This document shows positions 17,121 to 25,203 of a DNA stretch of 64,000 nt, one piece after another (the first letter of the stretch is position 1; each line of letters begins with the position of its first letter). The notes under the pieces are model-generated. The model ran no database searches and was not told the DNA's origin. It saw nothing but the letters and a program-made list of their open reading frames with translations. The stretch comes from Candidatus Methanodesulfokora washburnensis (lineage in GTDB: Archaea > Korarchaeota > Korarchaeia > Korarchaeales > Korarchaeaceae): assembly GCF_003947435.1 (NCBI RefSeq), contig NZ_RCOS01000062.1, positions 83,483 through 147,482 on the forward strand, given 5' to 3'. The translations under genes were made by a program, and so were the position numbers.

Positions 17121-17215
17121 AATTATATCAAAATTTCTAATAATCCACAGCTAGGTTCTTAGCAATTGTATTTGAACGATCAAAATGGAATGAGGTATCG
17201 TAATTATGTAATTAA
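17121..17215. repeat. Duplicated upstream region, copy A
   Basis: About 95 bases here match 18846-18936 imperfectly, with shared words such as ATCCACAGCT and AAAATGGAAT and the end GTATCGTA. Each copy lies just upstream of one of two paralogous membrane-protein genes on the minus strand, so gene and promoter were duplicated together. Confidence 0.7.
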
Positions 17216-17239
17216 TATGCAGAGCAAAAGCCAAAACAG

Positions 17240-17409
17240 GATAAAAGACTACGAAAAGAAAGCAGGTTAAGCCGGTCTGATTTAGCTGAAAAGATCGGGA
17301 TTTTTAATCTGAGATTTCTAAGATTAGGACTGGCGAAAGGAAGTCCAATATTTATTTAGCAAAGAAGATAGCAGAACCTTAGGGTTAGCATTAATAAATT
17401 TTTGACTTG
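17240..17409 (+). pseudogene. Frameshifted XRE helix-turn-helix gene
   Basis: One frame reads KRLRKESRLSRSDLAEKIGI, the first half of an XRE domain. The next frame reads EISKIRTGERKSNIYLAKKI, the second half. The two parts align with one helix-turn-helix once a single shift is corrected. No start-to-stop frame remains, so this regulator is dead. It lies just upstream of the 17467 gene. Confidence 0.6.
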
Positions 17410-17466
17410 AAAAATTAGATTTCTACTATTATAGCTAGGAAAAAGAAAAAGTCAATCTGTGAAAAT

Positions 17467-18363
17467 ATGCGCGCGCATAAAGAAAAGGGAGCAGATGTAT
17501 GGATTAGAGTCAGTGATTATATCCTACGCCCGGCAAGCATTCTTTGCTCTTTTACCGACAAAAAAGAAGTGGCTTCATTAGAGAAAGGAGAAGTAATAGC
17601 AGTGATGGGGAAAAACAAGGGTTTAGAAGAAACACAGTTTGGAGGCTCATATCTACACTTCGAAGATTGCCATCTGCGAAGGATTGAAGAGCTAAAGGAA
17701 TTTAAAGCAGAATTTGAAAAAGAAACCGGAATTCTCAAAATCAAAAACTTCGGCTATGATTTAGAGGTGAAAGTAAGATCGCCCGAAGGGGAGCTCTTAC
17801 CCGAAGCAACCCTCTTTATTCCATCAGTTAAGTATTATGAGACTCTCCAAATAGTTAAAGTATTCGATATTCTTACAGGACTTCTTACCAACCCGAAAGG
17901 CCCGAGGCCAGGAGAATATTCTGTACTCGTTAGAGAGATAGACAACAAAAATTTATTGTATGAGGAGAAATTCAGCATAGGTGGGCCAGAAAAGGCTAAA
18001 ATGGAAATAGAAATTCAAGGGAGCTGGGAAAAGGCATGGGAAGGATACGAGTATTATATAAAAGGAATGAAAGTAACGTTCGTAAACTCCGAAAAAATTC
18101 CAATAATAATAAGATCGCCTCATGTGGGGATATATAAAGATGATACAAGTTTGTGCTCTTGCTCTCAGTGGTTTGGGGAGCTAGAAACTACGATACTCCA
18201 GCCAGGAGAGAACAAAACATATATTCTTACACTCTGCTCCGCCTTCTATCCTGTAACTACTGATGCAAAAGGGGGAGAATATAAATTAACTCTTAAAATC
18301 TATATCCGCGGTGAAATAATAAAAGAATTGGAGACTACTCTTAAAGTACCACCTCTATCATAA
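17467..18363 (+). CDS. Hypothetical protein with truncated OB-fold-like N-terminus
   Basis: This is a 298-residue beta-rich protein. The N-terminus (ILCSFTDKKEVASLEKGEVI and LHFEDCHLR) resembles the last part of the tRNA_anti-like OB fold, but the first strands and any signal peptide are missing, suggesting loss of the 5' end. The rest looks like two immunoglobulin-like domains, with PGEYSVLVREID and a late QPGENKTYILTLC. The ATG sits in the palindrome ATGCGCGCGCAT (17467-17478). It could be a surface protein whose anchor was lost, or a pseudogene remnant. Confidence 0.5.
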   Translation: MRAHKEKGADVWIRVSDYILRPASILCSFTDKKEVASLEKGEVIAVMGKNKGLEETQFGGSYLHFEDCHLRRIEELKEFKAEFEKETGILKIKNFGYDLEVKVRSPEGELLPEATLFIPSVKYYETLQIVKVFDILTGLLTNPKGPRPGEYSVLVREIDNKNLLYEEKFSIGGPEKAKMEIEIQGSWEKAWEGYEYYIKGMKVTFVNSEKIPIIIRSPHVGIYKDDTSLCSCSQWFGELETTILQPGENKTYILTLCSAFYPVTTDAKGGEYKLTLKIYIRGEIIKELETTLKVPPLS

Positions 18364-18448
18364 ATAAAATGTTCTTTATGATCAGAATAAATCACAAAGA
18401 TTTTTTAATTTAAAAAACCTTCTTTAATAAGTTCGTCAGGAATTTCTT

Positions 18449-18850
18449 CTAACTCCCTTTTGGAATGTCCTCAATAGGCACCAAGGTAGGAAGGAGAATA
18501 GAAATATTTTCTACACAGCGATTTTTAGACTTAGAGATATAAATACAACTTTTCTCAAGTTCATTTGCCTCTTTTGGGTGTCTTATCTCGAATCCAAATT
18601 CTTCATCTCTAAAAATTTTCCAGTTGGAAGTATCAACTTCTTTAATAAAGGTTTCCTTTTGTTTTCCGGAAATCTCTATTTTAAGTTGCTCAATATTTTC
18701 TTTGAGAGCTTTTATTTCTTTTCTAATTTCCTCAATTTCTCTATTAAATTTTTCTTCGATTAAAGAGAATCTTCTTGTAGTATAAGTACCTAATCCTACT
18801 ACTCCAAAAACAAGAGTTAAGAATATTCCGATTAAAAGCCATTTTTAATT
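18449..18850 (-). pseudogene. Decayed paralogue of the 16413 membrane protein
   Basis: On the minus strand a frame reads KWLLIGIFLTLVFGVVGLG, a long coiled coil, then DTSNWKIFRDEEFGFEIRHP. This is the same layout as the 16413-17087 gene. Its start is lost: the match to the paralogue has one extra A ahead of TGG, and a stop lies immediately upstream in frame. Near the end a second shift moves the reading to ELEEIPDELIKEGFLN. It is therefore a pseudogene, with neither start nor end intact. Confidence 0.65.
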
Positions 18851-18936
18851 ATATCAGAAATTCCCAGTTATCCACAGCTCAGGGTCTTGACAATCGTGTT
18901 TGGACGATTAAAATGGAATTAAGTATCGTAGTTTTG
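18846..18936. repeat. Duplicated upstream region, copy B
   Basis: This is the second copy of the sequence at 17121-17215, upstream of the decayed paralogue. It contains TTATCCACA (18868-18876), identical to the bacterial DnaA-box consensus, about 250 bases before replication-type genes. A single 9-mer is weak evidence of an origin. Confidence 0.65.
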
Positions 18937-19123
18937 TGATGAATTCATAAAGGTTGCACTCAAGATGGGATTGAGAAAGAGAGGAAGCTAGGATTGATTG
19001 TCTTGACTGAGTGTTCGGCATCTTTCGAGCAGAGTTAAGAGTAGAAAGAGCGTTTAATTGAGAGGGGGTTGCTGGAAATGGTTGCCTATTTATTTTGCCT
19101 TGAATTATCGCATTTTAACGATT

Positions 19124-19432
19124 ATGGCTTACACGAAGATTGAAAACAAAATACTGGATAAGATCTTGACCTCAAACTTCACTAAAAGACAGCTAAAGAT
19201 TCTTCTTTTCATAATCAGGTTTTCCTATGGATTGGGAAGAAAGTATGCTGTTTTGAAGAAGAGAGATTTTTATTTTACGGGCATTCTCCCCTATTATGTT
19301 GAAGAAGAACTGAAAAAGTTGATTCTTAGAGGAGTCATAAAGTGGAATCCAAAGCTCGGAATCTCCTGGATCAACAGGAACTTGAAAGAATGGGTCGATA
19401 AGGGGCAGAAGGTAGATTTGTTTAAAGGCTGA
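19124..19432 (+). CDS. Replication protein O N-terminal-like winged-helix protein
   Basis: This protein of 102 residues has a winged-helix core TKRQLKILLFIIRFSYGLGRK, which resembles the N-terminal domain of phage replication protein O and similar initiators. ATG at 19124 is taken as start; upstream residues in the open frame have no family match and no ribosome binding site is clear. It is followed after one base by a second initiator-like gene. A role in element replication is inferred. Confidence 0.6.
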   Translation: MAYTKIENKILDKILTSNFTKRQLKILLFIIRFSYGLGRKYAVLKKRDFYFTGILPYYVEEELKKLILRGVIKWNPKLGISWINRNLKEWVDKGQKVDLFKG

Positions 19433-19433
19433 T

Positions 19434-20156
19434 ATGGAAATACGGAATCAAAAAATTGAGATTAGGAGTATCGGAGATGGAGATTGGTACTGGATCCCAA
19501 GGGTTATTTTTGAAGATTACACTCCAAAGATAGGTGTGATAGGTTTGGCTTTGTACAATGCCTATTCCTCATACGCAAGGGATAAGGGTGTAGCATTTCC
19601 ATCTCAGAGAACTTTAGCTGAAAAGCTTGGAGTAAGCATCAAGACGATAATCAAGTATAACAGGGTATTGGAAGCTAATGGTTTAATTAAGGTTGAGAGG
19701 AAAAAAGGTAAGGGGAAAACTAACCTAGTTACACTTTTGAAGGTTGAAAATGTGAAGCAGGTTCAGACCCATCCTGTAACAGGTTCAGTTAAGGTAGTGA
19801 AAGAGGTTCAGACAAAAGAAAATAATATGAAAGAAAACACTATAGAAGTGGATGCTAAAGCATCTCCAATAGATGTAATTGATTACTTTAAAAAGAGGGT
19901 AAAGGAGTTAAAGGGATTTTGCTCTGAGATTGATTACGGAAAGGATGGAAGACTTGCTAAGGAGAGGCTTAAGAAATACTCCTTTGATGAGATCAAAAAT
20001 TTAATAGATTGGTACCTGAATTCGGAGAATTTTGAGAAGTTTGGAGCTTCACTGTCGGTTTGTCTATCGAATTTCATCGTCAACTTATGGAAGGCTAAAA
20101 AGGTTGGGGAGAGGAACATCGAGAGCCTTTACCCATTATGGCGAGAGGGAAGTTAA
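19434..20156 (+). CDS. Replication initiator-like helix-turn-helix protein
   Basis: This protein of 240 residues has an N-terminal winged helix: GVIGLALYNAYSSYARDKGVAFPSQ precedes LAEKLGVSIKTIIKYNRVL, and GLIKVERKKGKGKTN is the wing. This matches the HTH_36-like domain of plasmid and phage replication proteins. A linker leads to a C-terminal helical domain (SPIDVIDYFKKRVKEL, FEKFGASLSVCLSNFI) similar to DnaD-like tails. It likely binds the element origin. The gene overlaps the next by 19 bases. Confidence 0.65.
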   Translation: MEIRNQKIEIRSIGDGDWYWIPRVIFEDYTPKIGVIGLALYNAYSSYARDKGVAFPSQRTLAEKLGVSIKTIIKYNRVLEANGLIKVERKKGKGKTNLVTLLKVENVKQVQTHPVTGSVKVVKEVQTKENNMKENTIEVDAKASPIDVIDYFKKRVKELKGFCSEIDYGKDGRLAKERLKKYSFDEIKNLIDWYLNSENFEKFGASLSVCLSNFIVNLWKAKKVGERNIESLYPLWREGS

Positions 20157-20431
20157 AATCACCATACAGGAAGGGATATTTGAAAGAGCTTGAGGTAATG
20201 AGGATTCTGAGGAATTCAGGAAAGTTTGATGTTGTCTTCAGATCGGCAGCTTCCCACTCGCCATTCGACATAGTTGCGATTTCGAAATCAAAAGTCCTTC
20301 TTTTGCAGGTTAAAACTGGAAGCTTCAACTTAAAGAGAGAAATTGAGAAGTTGAGAGAAATTAAGACGCCAAGAAGTGTTGAGAAGCAGCTTTGGATCTT
20401 AAACAAGAACTGGAAGATAATCAGATGCTAA
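20138..20431 (+). CDS. Hjc-like Holliday junction resolvase / PD-(D/E)XK nuclease
   Basis: This small nuclease has 97 residues. KGYLKELEVMRILRN gives the first Glu, ASHSPFDIVAI the Asp and LLLQVKTG the Q-x-K pair of the Hjc/archaeal resolvase fold. It is shorter than chromosomal Hjc (43700-44119 in this window) and diverged from it. Location in a replication operon suggests it resolves recombination or replication intermediates of the element. Confidence 0.75.
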   Translation: MARGKLKSPYRKGYLKELEVMRILRNSGKFDVVFRSAASHSPFDIVAISKSKVLLLQVKTGSFNLKREIEKLREIKTPRSVEKQLWILNKNWKIIRC

Positions 20432-20432
20432 T

Positions 20433-20666
20433 ATGCTTGAGAGAAACTTCAAGTTAATAATTCTTGAGCTTCAGATAATTCTTGAGAAAGCAAGGGACAA
20501 AAGCCTCTCTGAAAGGGAGAGAGAGGAAATTAGGAATTGGTTAGAGAAAATAGAGGGAACTTTAAACAGAATAAAGGAAGTTTGCAGAATTGAGAGGGAA
20601 AATTTGAGTATCTTTTCAAATAAATTGACTGAGAAAATAGTTAGCGATGCTACACAGAGGGACTGA
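20433..20666 (+). CDS. Small coiled-coil protein
   Basis: A 77-residue, mostly helical protein (LIILELQIILEKARDKSLSE, then REEIRNWLEKIEGTLNRIKE). It follows the resolvase-like gene by one base and is probably cotranscribed. No known family. Confidence 0.5.
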   Translation: MLERNFKLIILELQIILEKARDKSLSEREREEIRNWLEKIEGTLNRIKEVCRIERENLSIFSNKLTEKIVSDATQRD

Positions 20667-20780
20667 AAACAAAAGATCTTAGAATTTGAAGCAAATATAT
20701 CAATTATGGAAGGAAAATGAACAAAAAAGAACCTTAAAACTCAAAATGGAAGGAAATGGATGACTTTCTCTTCGTCGCCT

Positions 20781-20861
20781 TCGGCTCGCTCGCTCCGTGA
20801 ACCCAGATCCTGAGAATTCGGGATCTAGGTTGGCGGAGCGAAAAAGCTCCGCTGGGAGGTG
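20781..20861 (+). promoter_or_regulatory. Alternative hairpins in the leader of the DUF932 gene
   Basis: CGCTCCG (20791-20797) pairs with CGGAGCG (20834-20840), enclosing a second long stem of AACCCAGATCC (20800-20810) with GGATCTAGGTT (20821-20831) around a nine-base loop. The 3' arm can instead pair with GCTCCGC at 20846-20852 (GCGGAGC, 20833-20839). The second hairpin ends a few bases before the GGGAGGTG ribosome binding site. The two folds exclude each other, as in a leader switch. An origin-like hairpin is the other option. Confidence 0.5.
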
Positions 20862-20866
20862 AGAGA

Positions 20867-21856
20867 ATGAATTTGGTTGATTTGGTGAGAGAACTTGAGA
20901 GGCAGAAGAGGAACAGATTGGATCTTATTGTGGAGAGCACCACATTAAAAGCAGTACCCGACGAGGGAGATGGGATAAGGTTAGAGATACCTGAATACGG
21001 AGAGTTTCCTCTAACGGAATGGGCTCACGGACAATTAGCAGATAAGCTGGAAATTCCTAGGAGATACTACGAGAGAATGAGAAATTCAGGGAAATCAGAA
21101 CTTTTAGCTGAGAATGTGAATGCATGGCTTGGAGAAAGGGAGAGAAGGTTAATAAGGATTTTGGACGGGAGAATAAGAGCCATACTATCGGATAGATACA
21201 GGATGATGGACAACTATGACCTTATCTTTCTAGCCCTAGATGAGTTCAAAAAGAAAGAAACTGTTGAAATCTACAGGATAGATTTGACTGAGACAATGCT
21301 CTATCTGAAAGCTGTAGACAGGACACTAGCAGAATCGATAAGGGAGGGAGATGTGGTTCATGGTGGAATAATCATAAGGAACTCTGAGGTCGGTGCCTCA
21401 GCTTTAAGAATAGAGCCTTTCATACTGAGGAGAGTATGCGGAAATGGCCTAATCCTCCAGCAGTCATTAAAGAAGATACATTTAGGAAGAGAGACATTGG
21501 AAATAGGGGAGATAAACTGGTCCCATGAGACAAGGGAGCTTGAGGACAGAGCTATTTGGGCAAAGATAAGGGATATAATCAGGGCTACATTTGATAAACA
21601 GATATTCCAGTCATGGGTCAAAAAGCTAAGGGAGAGCACTCAAGTGAAAATTGAAAAGCCAATTGAGGCAGTTGAAAACATTGTGGGGCATCTGAACTTA
21701 AGCGAGGAGCAAAAACAGAGACTTTTAATGCACTTTTCAGAGCCAACAAAATATGGGCTGATAAATGCAGTGGCAAATCTGGCAGGAGAGTTAAAAGACG
21801 TTGAGGAACAGGTAAAACTTGAGGAATTCGCAGGGGAAATGCTGGAAGGTGAGTGA
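20867..21856 (+). CDS. DUF932 (phage/plasmid-like) protein
   Basis: This 329-residue protein belongs to the DUF932 family found on plasmids and phages. Typical segments are AHGQLADKLEIPRRYYERM, LRIEPFILRRVCGNGLI and VRALLSDRYRMMDNYDL-like IRAILSDRYRMMDNYD. No enzyme motif is evident and the family role is unknown. It has a strong GGGAGGTGAGAGA ribosome binding site preceded by alternative hairpins. The next gene starts directly after the stop codon. Confidence 0.85.
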   Translation: MNLVDLVRELERQKRNRLDLIVESTTLKAVPDEGDGIRLEIPEYGEFPLTEWAHGQLADKLEIPRRYYERMRNSGKSELLAENVNAWLGERERRLIRILDGRIRAILSDRYRMMDNYDLIFLALDEFKKKETVEIYRIDLTETMLYLKAVDRTLAESIREGDVVHGGIIIRNSEVGASALRIEPFILRRVCGNGLILQQSLKKIHLGRETLEIGEINWSHETRELEDRAIWAKIRDIIRATFDKQIFQSWVKKLRESTQVKIEKPIEAVENIVGHLNLSEEQKQRLLMHFSEPTKYGLINAVANLAGELKDVEEQVKLEEFAGEMLEGE

Positions 21857-22486
21857 ATGTCTGCCTCAGAAAAATGCATTGAAAAACTTTTCATCGATAT
21901 GAAGCAAAAATACATTGAAGAAAGAGAGAAAACAAGGGAGAAGTTCAAAAGAGAGGGAAAGCAGGTAATTTTTGTCCATGAGCTCTGTGAGTGCCCAGAG
22001 AAGAGGAGAATGAGGCAGAGGTTTCCGGATATAGAAAGAGCAGAAATTTACAATCCAAGATTTGCTGTTGGACAGCTGATAGAGGAAGCTTTGAGGCAGA
22101 GATTCAGGGGAGAGGAAAGGAAATGCACTAAAGAATTGACAGTTGATGGAAAGCCCTATTTAATAAGCGGAACGATAGACATAGTTGAGCCAGAAACAAA
22201 AATCCCAATAGAGGTTAAGTACCAAACCTCAATTCAGGACAAACCCTTTGAGCACCACATCTTGCAGCTCAGATTCTACCTCTGGCTAATTGGTTCTGAG
22301 AGAGGAGAATTGCTCTACGTGAGCCCGGAGGGATTGAAATTCTTCATTATAAGGAAGCCGTTAACCGATAGAGAGGTAATCGAGCTAATAAAAGATGAGA
22401 AATCTCCCAGATGGCCAGAATGGGAGTGCCAGTACTGTCCATACAGGCAGTTCTGTAGCAAAAGCAACTGCAAACACAGAAAATAG
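21857..22486 (+). CDS. Cas4-like iron-sulfur PD-(D/E)XK exonuclease
   Basis: This protein of 209 residues has the Cas4/RecB nuclease layout. One Cys lies near HELCECPEKRR, the active site is ISGTIDIVEPE (Asp) and PIEVKYQTS (E-x-K), then QLRFYLWLIG. The C-terminal cluster WECQYCPYRQFCSKS supplies the other three Cys for a [4Fe-4S] cluster. No CRISPR array or other cas gene is in the window, so this is a solo, element-borne Cas4. These are known in archaeal viruses and plasmids and may act in end processing or anti-CRISPR interference. Confidence 0.85.
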   Translation: MSASEKCIEKLFIDMKQKYIEEREKTREKFKREGKQVIFVHELCECPEKRRMRQRFPDIERAEIYNPRFAVGQLIEEALRQRFRGEERKCTKELTVDGKPYLISGTIDIVEPETKIPIEVKYQTSIQDKPFEHHILQLRFYLWLIGSERGELLYVSPEGLKFFIIRKPLTDREVIELIKDEKSPRWPEWECQYCPYRQFCSKSNCKHRK

Positions 22487-22506
22487 CTCTTTTCAGTTCT
22501 TTTAAT

Positions 22507-22542
22507 GCCAAAGGGGCAAAATACCCCTTTGGCTTCTTTTTT
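22507..22542 (+). terminator. Intrinsic-type terminator
   Basis: GCCAAAGGGG pairs perfectly with CCCCTTTGGC around a seven-base loop, followed by a nine-base stretch of T with one C. This is textbook bacterial intrinsic form, unusual in archaea, and ends the DUF932/Cas4-like operon. Confidence 0.8.
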
Positions 22543-22595
22543 AGCTTCAATAAAAAGCAAAATCTTTTATTTAGGTTTAAACACAAAGAATTAAA

Positions 22596-22832
22596 ATGGA
22601 GAAAAACATTAAAACACTTGAAGAGGAGCTGAACTCAATAATTGAGATCTGTGATGAGAAGATAAAGCATTATAGAGCCTTAGTTGAGGAATATCAGATG
22701 ATAAAAGGCTCTGCTTTATCACTGCTTAATTTGAACAACGACACAAAGAGAAAGGCCGTTTCCCTTATAGATGCCTTAAAGAGAATAAAGTATGCACTTT
22801 ACGCCTTAATGGAGAGCGAAAATGAGGATTAA
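22596..22832 (+). CDS. Small coiled-coil protein
   Basis: This protein of 78 residues is almost entirely helical (TLEEELNSIIEICDEKIKHY). It overlaps the next gene by 11 bases, so translation may be coupled. No family recognised. Confidence 0.5.
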   Translation: MEKNIKTLEEELNSIIEICDEKIKHYRALVEEYQMIKGSALSLLNLNNDTKRKAVSLIDALKRIKYALYALMESENED

Positions 22833-23172
22833 AGTTAAAAACATCCTTTGCCCAATCTGCCACAGCAGAACCTATTTTACTGGAAAAGTGGTTTATGAAA
22901 ACGAGAGAACTGAGGTAATAGAGTGGAAGTGTTCCGAATGCGGTGCAATTATGAAATCGAGGCATGACAAGCTAGGAAAGAAATACAGCAAAATTGCAGG
23001 TAAAAGAATACTGAGTTCAAGACCTGCAATCTGGATCAGAAAGGGAGGCTATTGGGATTTGTTATTCTTTGAGGTCGGGAAGAAACTCTATGCTTTCCGT
23101 TCAATTGATGTAGAGAGGTTAGAAAGGGATGAGATTCTAGCAATACCTGTTTATCAGGTTATAGCGAAATGA
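22822..23172 (+). CDS. Zinc-ribbon protein
   Basis: This protein of 116 residues has two CxxC pairs, LCPICHSRTYF and WKCSECGAIM, forming a zinc ribbon at the N-terminus. A second part follows with PAIWIRKGGYWDLLFFEVG, which may be a small beta fold. It is the last gene before a terminator hairpin. Function unknown; nucleic-acid binding is a guess. Confidence 0.55.
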   Translation: MRIKVKNILCPICHSRTYFTGKVVYENERTEVIEWKCSECGAIMKSRHDKLGKKYSKIAGKRILSSRPAIWIRKGGYWDLLFFEVGKKLYAFRSIDVERLERDEILAIPVYQVIAK

Positions 23173-23232
23173 AAAAAGATTTTCTTTTATAAAATCTATT
23201 TTCTGAAAATATTCGATAATACTTTAAAAAAA

Positions 23233-23256
23233 GGGACATGTTTGTTTTCATGTCCC
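23233..23256 (+). terminator. Hairpin terminator after zinc-ribbon gene
   Basis: GGGACATG pairs with CATGTCCC around an eight-base T-rich loop, in the 304-base gap between convergent genes. An A-run precedes it, so it could end transcription in the minus direction too. The rest of the gap shows no gene. Confidence 0.55.
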
Positions 23257-23476
23257 CTAAATACTACTCTCCTTCTATTTAAAAATCTTTCGGTGCATCT
23301 CTTGGATGCGACAACATAGGAAGCCTACGATTATTAAGCCGTTAGGTTCCATACTTTTGAAAAATAATATTACCTCTCTCTTTTTATAAGGTATTATGGA
23401 AATATAGAATTAACTACAACGGATTAAAATTATAGTTTTATTTTAGTTATAGTGATATATTTCAAATTTTATTTCA

Positions 23477-24556
23477 CTAGTTTTCTTCAATATTACTTTG
23501 AAGTTGTTTTTTACATTCTGCAATTAAGTTAGGAATATCCTCACTAGCAGGTAATTGAAGAAGTTTGGGTGCCTTCTTCCAGGATATTTCGAGATCTGAA
23601 AGTGCTTCACTAAGAAACCTTTTGTATTCCTCCCGAGATTGTTCCTTTAAAAGAAGTGCGTACTTTTTCTTAGCATAACCTAATCGCCACCAGTTTGCAA
23701 AATTTTCCGGTTCTTCGTTGCATGCCATTTCAAGCCAATAAATTGCATCTTCGTAACGATCGAATTCAAGGTAAAAAACTCCTATTTTGTAAGGAATCTC
23801 CCCTGCTGAGAATTTTTCCTGTCTTGCCTTTTTAAATTTTCTTGCTATTTTTTCAGCTTTTTCGAGTTTCTTCTTTGCATCTTCTTCTTTTCCTTCTTCC
23901 TTCAAAGTAATACTTAAAAAAACTAGAGCCATATAATGTAGATTATTGATTTTAAAGGCCTTTCTAAATTTTTCCTCTGCCTTTTTAAGTTTTTCCATGC
24001 GCTCTATACTAGAAGGTTCCATAGTCATTGCTTGACCAAGAAGCATTTGGCCGTAAGTAAAATATATGCTGCTTTTCGTTTCAGGATTTGTTTTAATTTT
24101 AAGTAAGTTTTCATAGATTTTCTGAGCCTCATCAAAACGCTTTTCTGTCGCAAGATACTTCGCGAAATCTCTAATCACTCGAGGATTACCCTCAGCAGAA
24201 TTGATATAGCTGTACCCAAGTTGCGTAACTAAGTCAGTATCTATCTTAATATTTATCCCAGTTTTTTTAATTTTTAAAATAACTGTTATATAGTTATCAA
24301 ATAAGGGAATAGGACCGAATTGCTTCATCCACTTCTCTGCATCCTCTAAAGCCACCTTAATATCTTCCAGATTGAAAAAACCCTTCTCTGTGATGAAACT
24401 TAAATAGGCTTGGCGTACAACTTTATCTTCTGGATGACTTTGTAAATATGCCCAAATTCTTATTATTGCGTTCTTTATTCTTTCTTTATCATTTGCATAC
24501 TTCTTTTCTGAAGATAGATATCGTACAAGTATCTCAGGATCCTCTATCCCCTCCAT
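23477..24556 (-). CDS. TPR-repeat protein
   Basis: This soluble protein of 359 residues is built of helical TPR-like repeats, for example EKRFDEAQKIYENLLKI, KLKKAEEKFRKAFKINN and FDRYEDAIYWLEMACNEEP. It has no signal peptide or catalytic motif. It lies next to a short unknown gene and to the STAND-like NTPase, which carries the same kind of repeats, so it may be a partner or a detached repeat protein. Confidence 0.7.
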   Translation of the reverse strand: MEGIEDPEILVRYLSSEKKYANDKERIKNAIIRIWAYLQSHPEDKVVRQAYLSFITEKGFFNLEDIKVALEDAEKWMKQFGPIPLFDNYITVILKIKKTGINIKIDTDLVTQLGYSYINSAEGNPRVIRDFAKYLATEKRFDEAQKIYENLLKIKTNPETKSSIYFTYGQMLLGQAMTMEPSSIERMEKLKKAEEKFRKAFKINNLHYMALVFLSITLKEEGKEEDAKKKLEKAEKIARKFKKARQEKFSAGEIPYKIGVFYLEFDRYEDAIYWLEMACNEEPENFANWWRLGYAKKKYALLLKEQSREEYKRFLSEALSDLEISWKKAPKLLQLPASEDIPNLIAECKKQLQSNIEEN

Positions 24557-24703
24557 TCTAACTATTCACCCGTAAATCTCAATGGGCTTTTGGCAAATTA
24601 TAAATTTTTCGGATATCTCTAAAGATGAATAATAGTATATATTTATGCAAAAAGCTCTTGACAAATTCTTGATAATTTGGTAAAATGTCTATGGTGAAAG
24701 AAA

Positions 24704-25153
24704 ATGCTCATTAAAAAAGTAACTGGGTGCAGCTACAGAGAAATTGAAAGGCTAGCTAAAGAAGTGGATGTAGTAATTAGGGAAACATGGACTTATACGT
24801 ATAAGGACGATAAGTCATACTCAGAATTTCTAAAAGCATTTGCTGCAAATCCATCGTATACCTATACGCATCCGCCCCTTCAAGGCTTACTGTTTGATTA
24901 TGAAATATGGACTTCGAATAGAGAATTAGCAAAAAGGATTCAAAAGACTTTTGGATGGCTTTCGATTGGAAAACCCCTAACGATTGGAGAATGGATCGGT
25001 AGGTTTATCGAGAGGGTTTGGACCAAAATTAGAAGAGGGCCTAGAAACATCCCTGCCTTTGAGACTTTGTATTGCCTATGGACAACTGCAGAGAGGGGTG
25101 AAGTCGAAAGAAAGCTAGCTAGCCTTTCAAAGAAGTCACAGGGCCCAATCTAA
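24704..25153 (+). CDS. Hypothetical protein beside STAND NTPase
   Basis: This protein of 149 residues is rich in Trp and Tyr (ETWTYTYKDDKSYSEFLKAF, PSYTYTHPPLQGLLFDYEIW) with no family I know. GGTGAAAGA precedes the ATG. It is the only plus-strand gene between the two TPR genes. Being small and single beside a large NTPase, it could be an effector or trigger, but that is speculation. Confidence 0.5.
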   Translation: MLIKKVTGCSYREIERLAKEVDVVIRETWTYTYKDDKSYSEFLKAFAANPSYTYTHPPLQGLLFDYEIWTSNRELAKRIQKTFGWLSIGKPLTIGEWIGRFIERVWTKIRRGPRNIPAFETLYCLWTTAERGEVERKLASLSKKSQGPI

Positions 25154-25203
25154 TATTATTTCCCCCTTTCTCCTTTTTTTAATTTATATATTAACTAAGG
25201 GGG

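Noticed and set aside
21857..22486. CRISPR locus suggested by the Cas4-like gene
   Set aside because: No spaced direct repeats and no other cas genes are visible.
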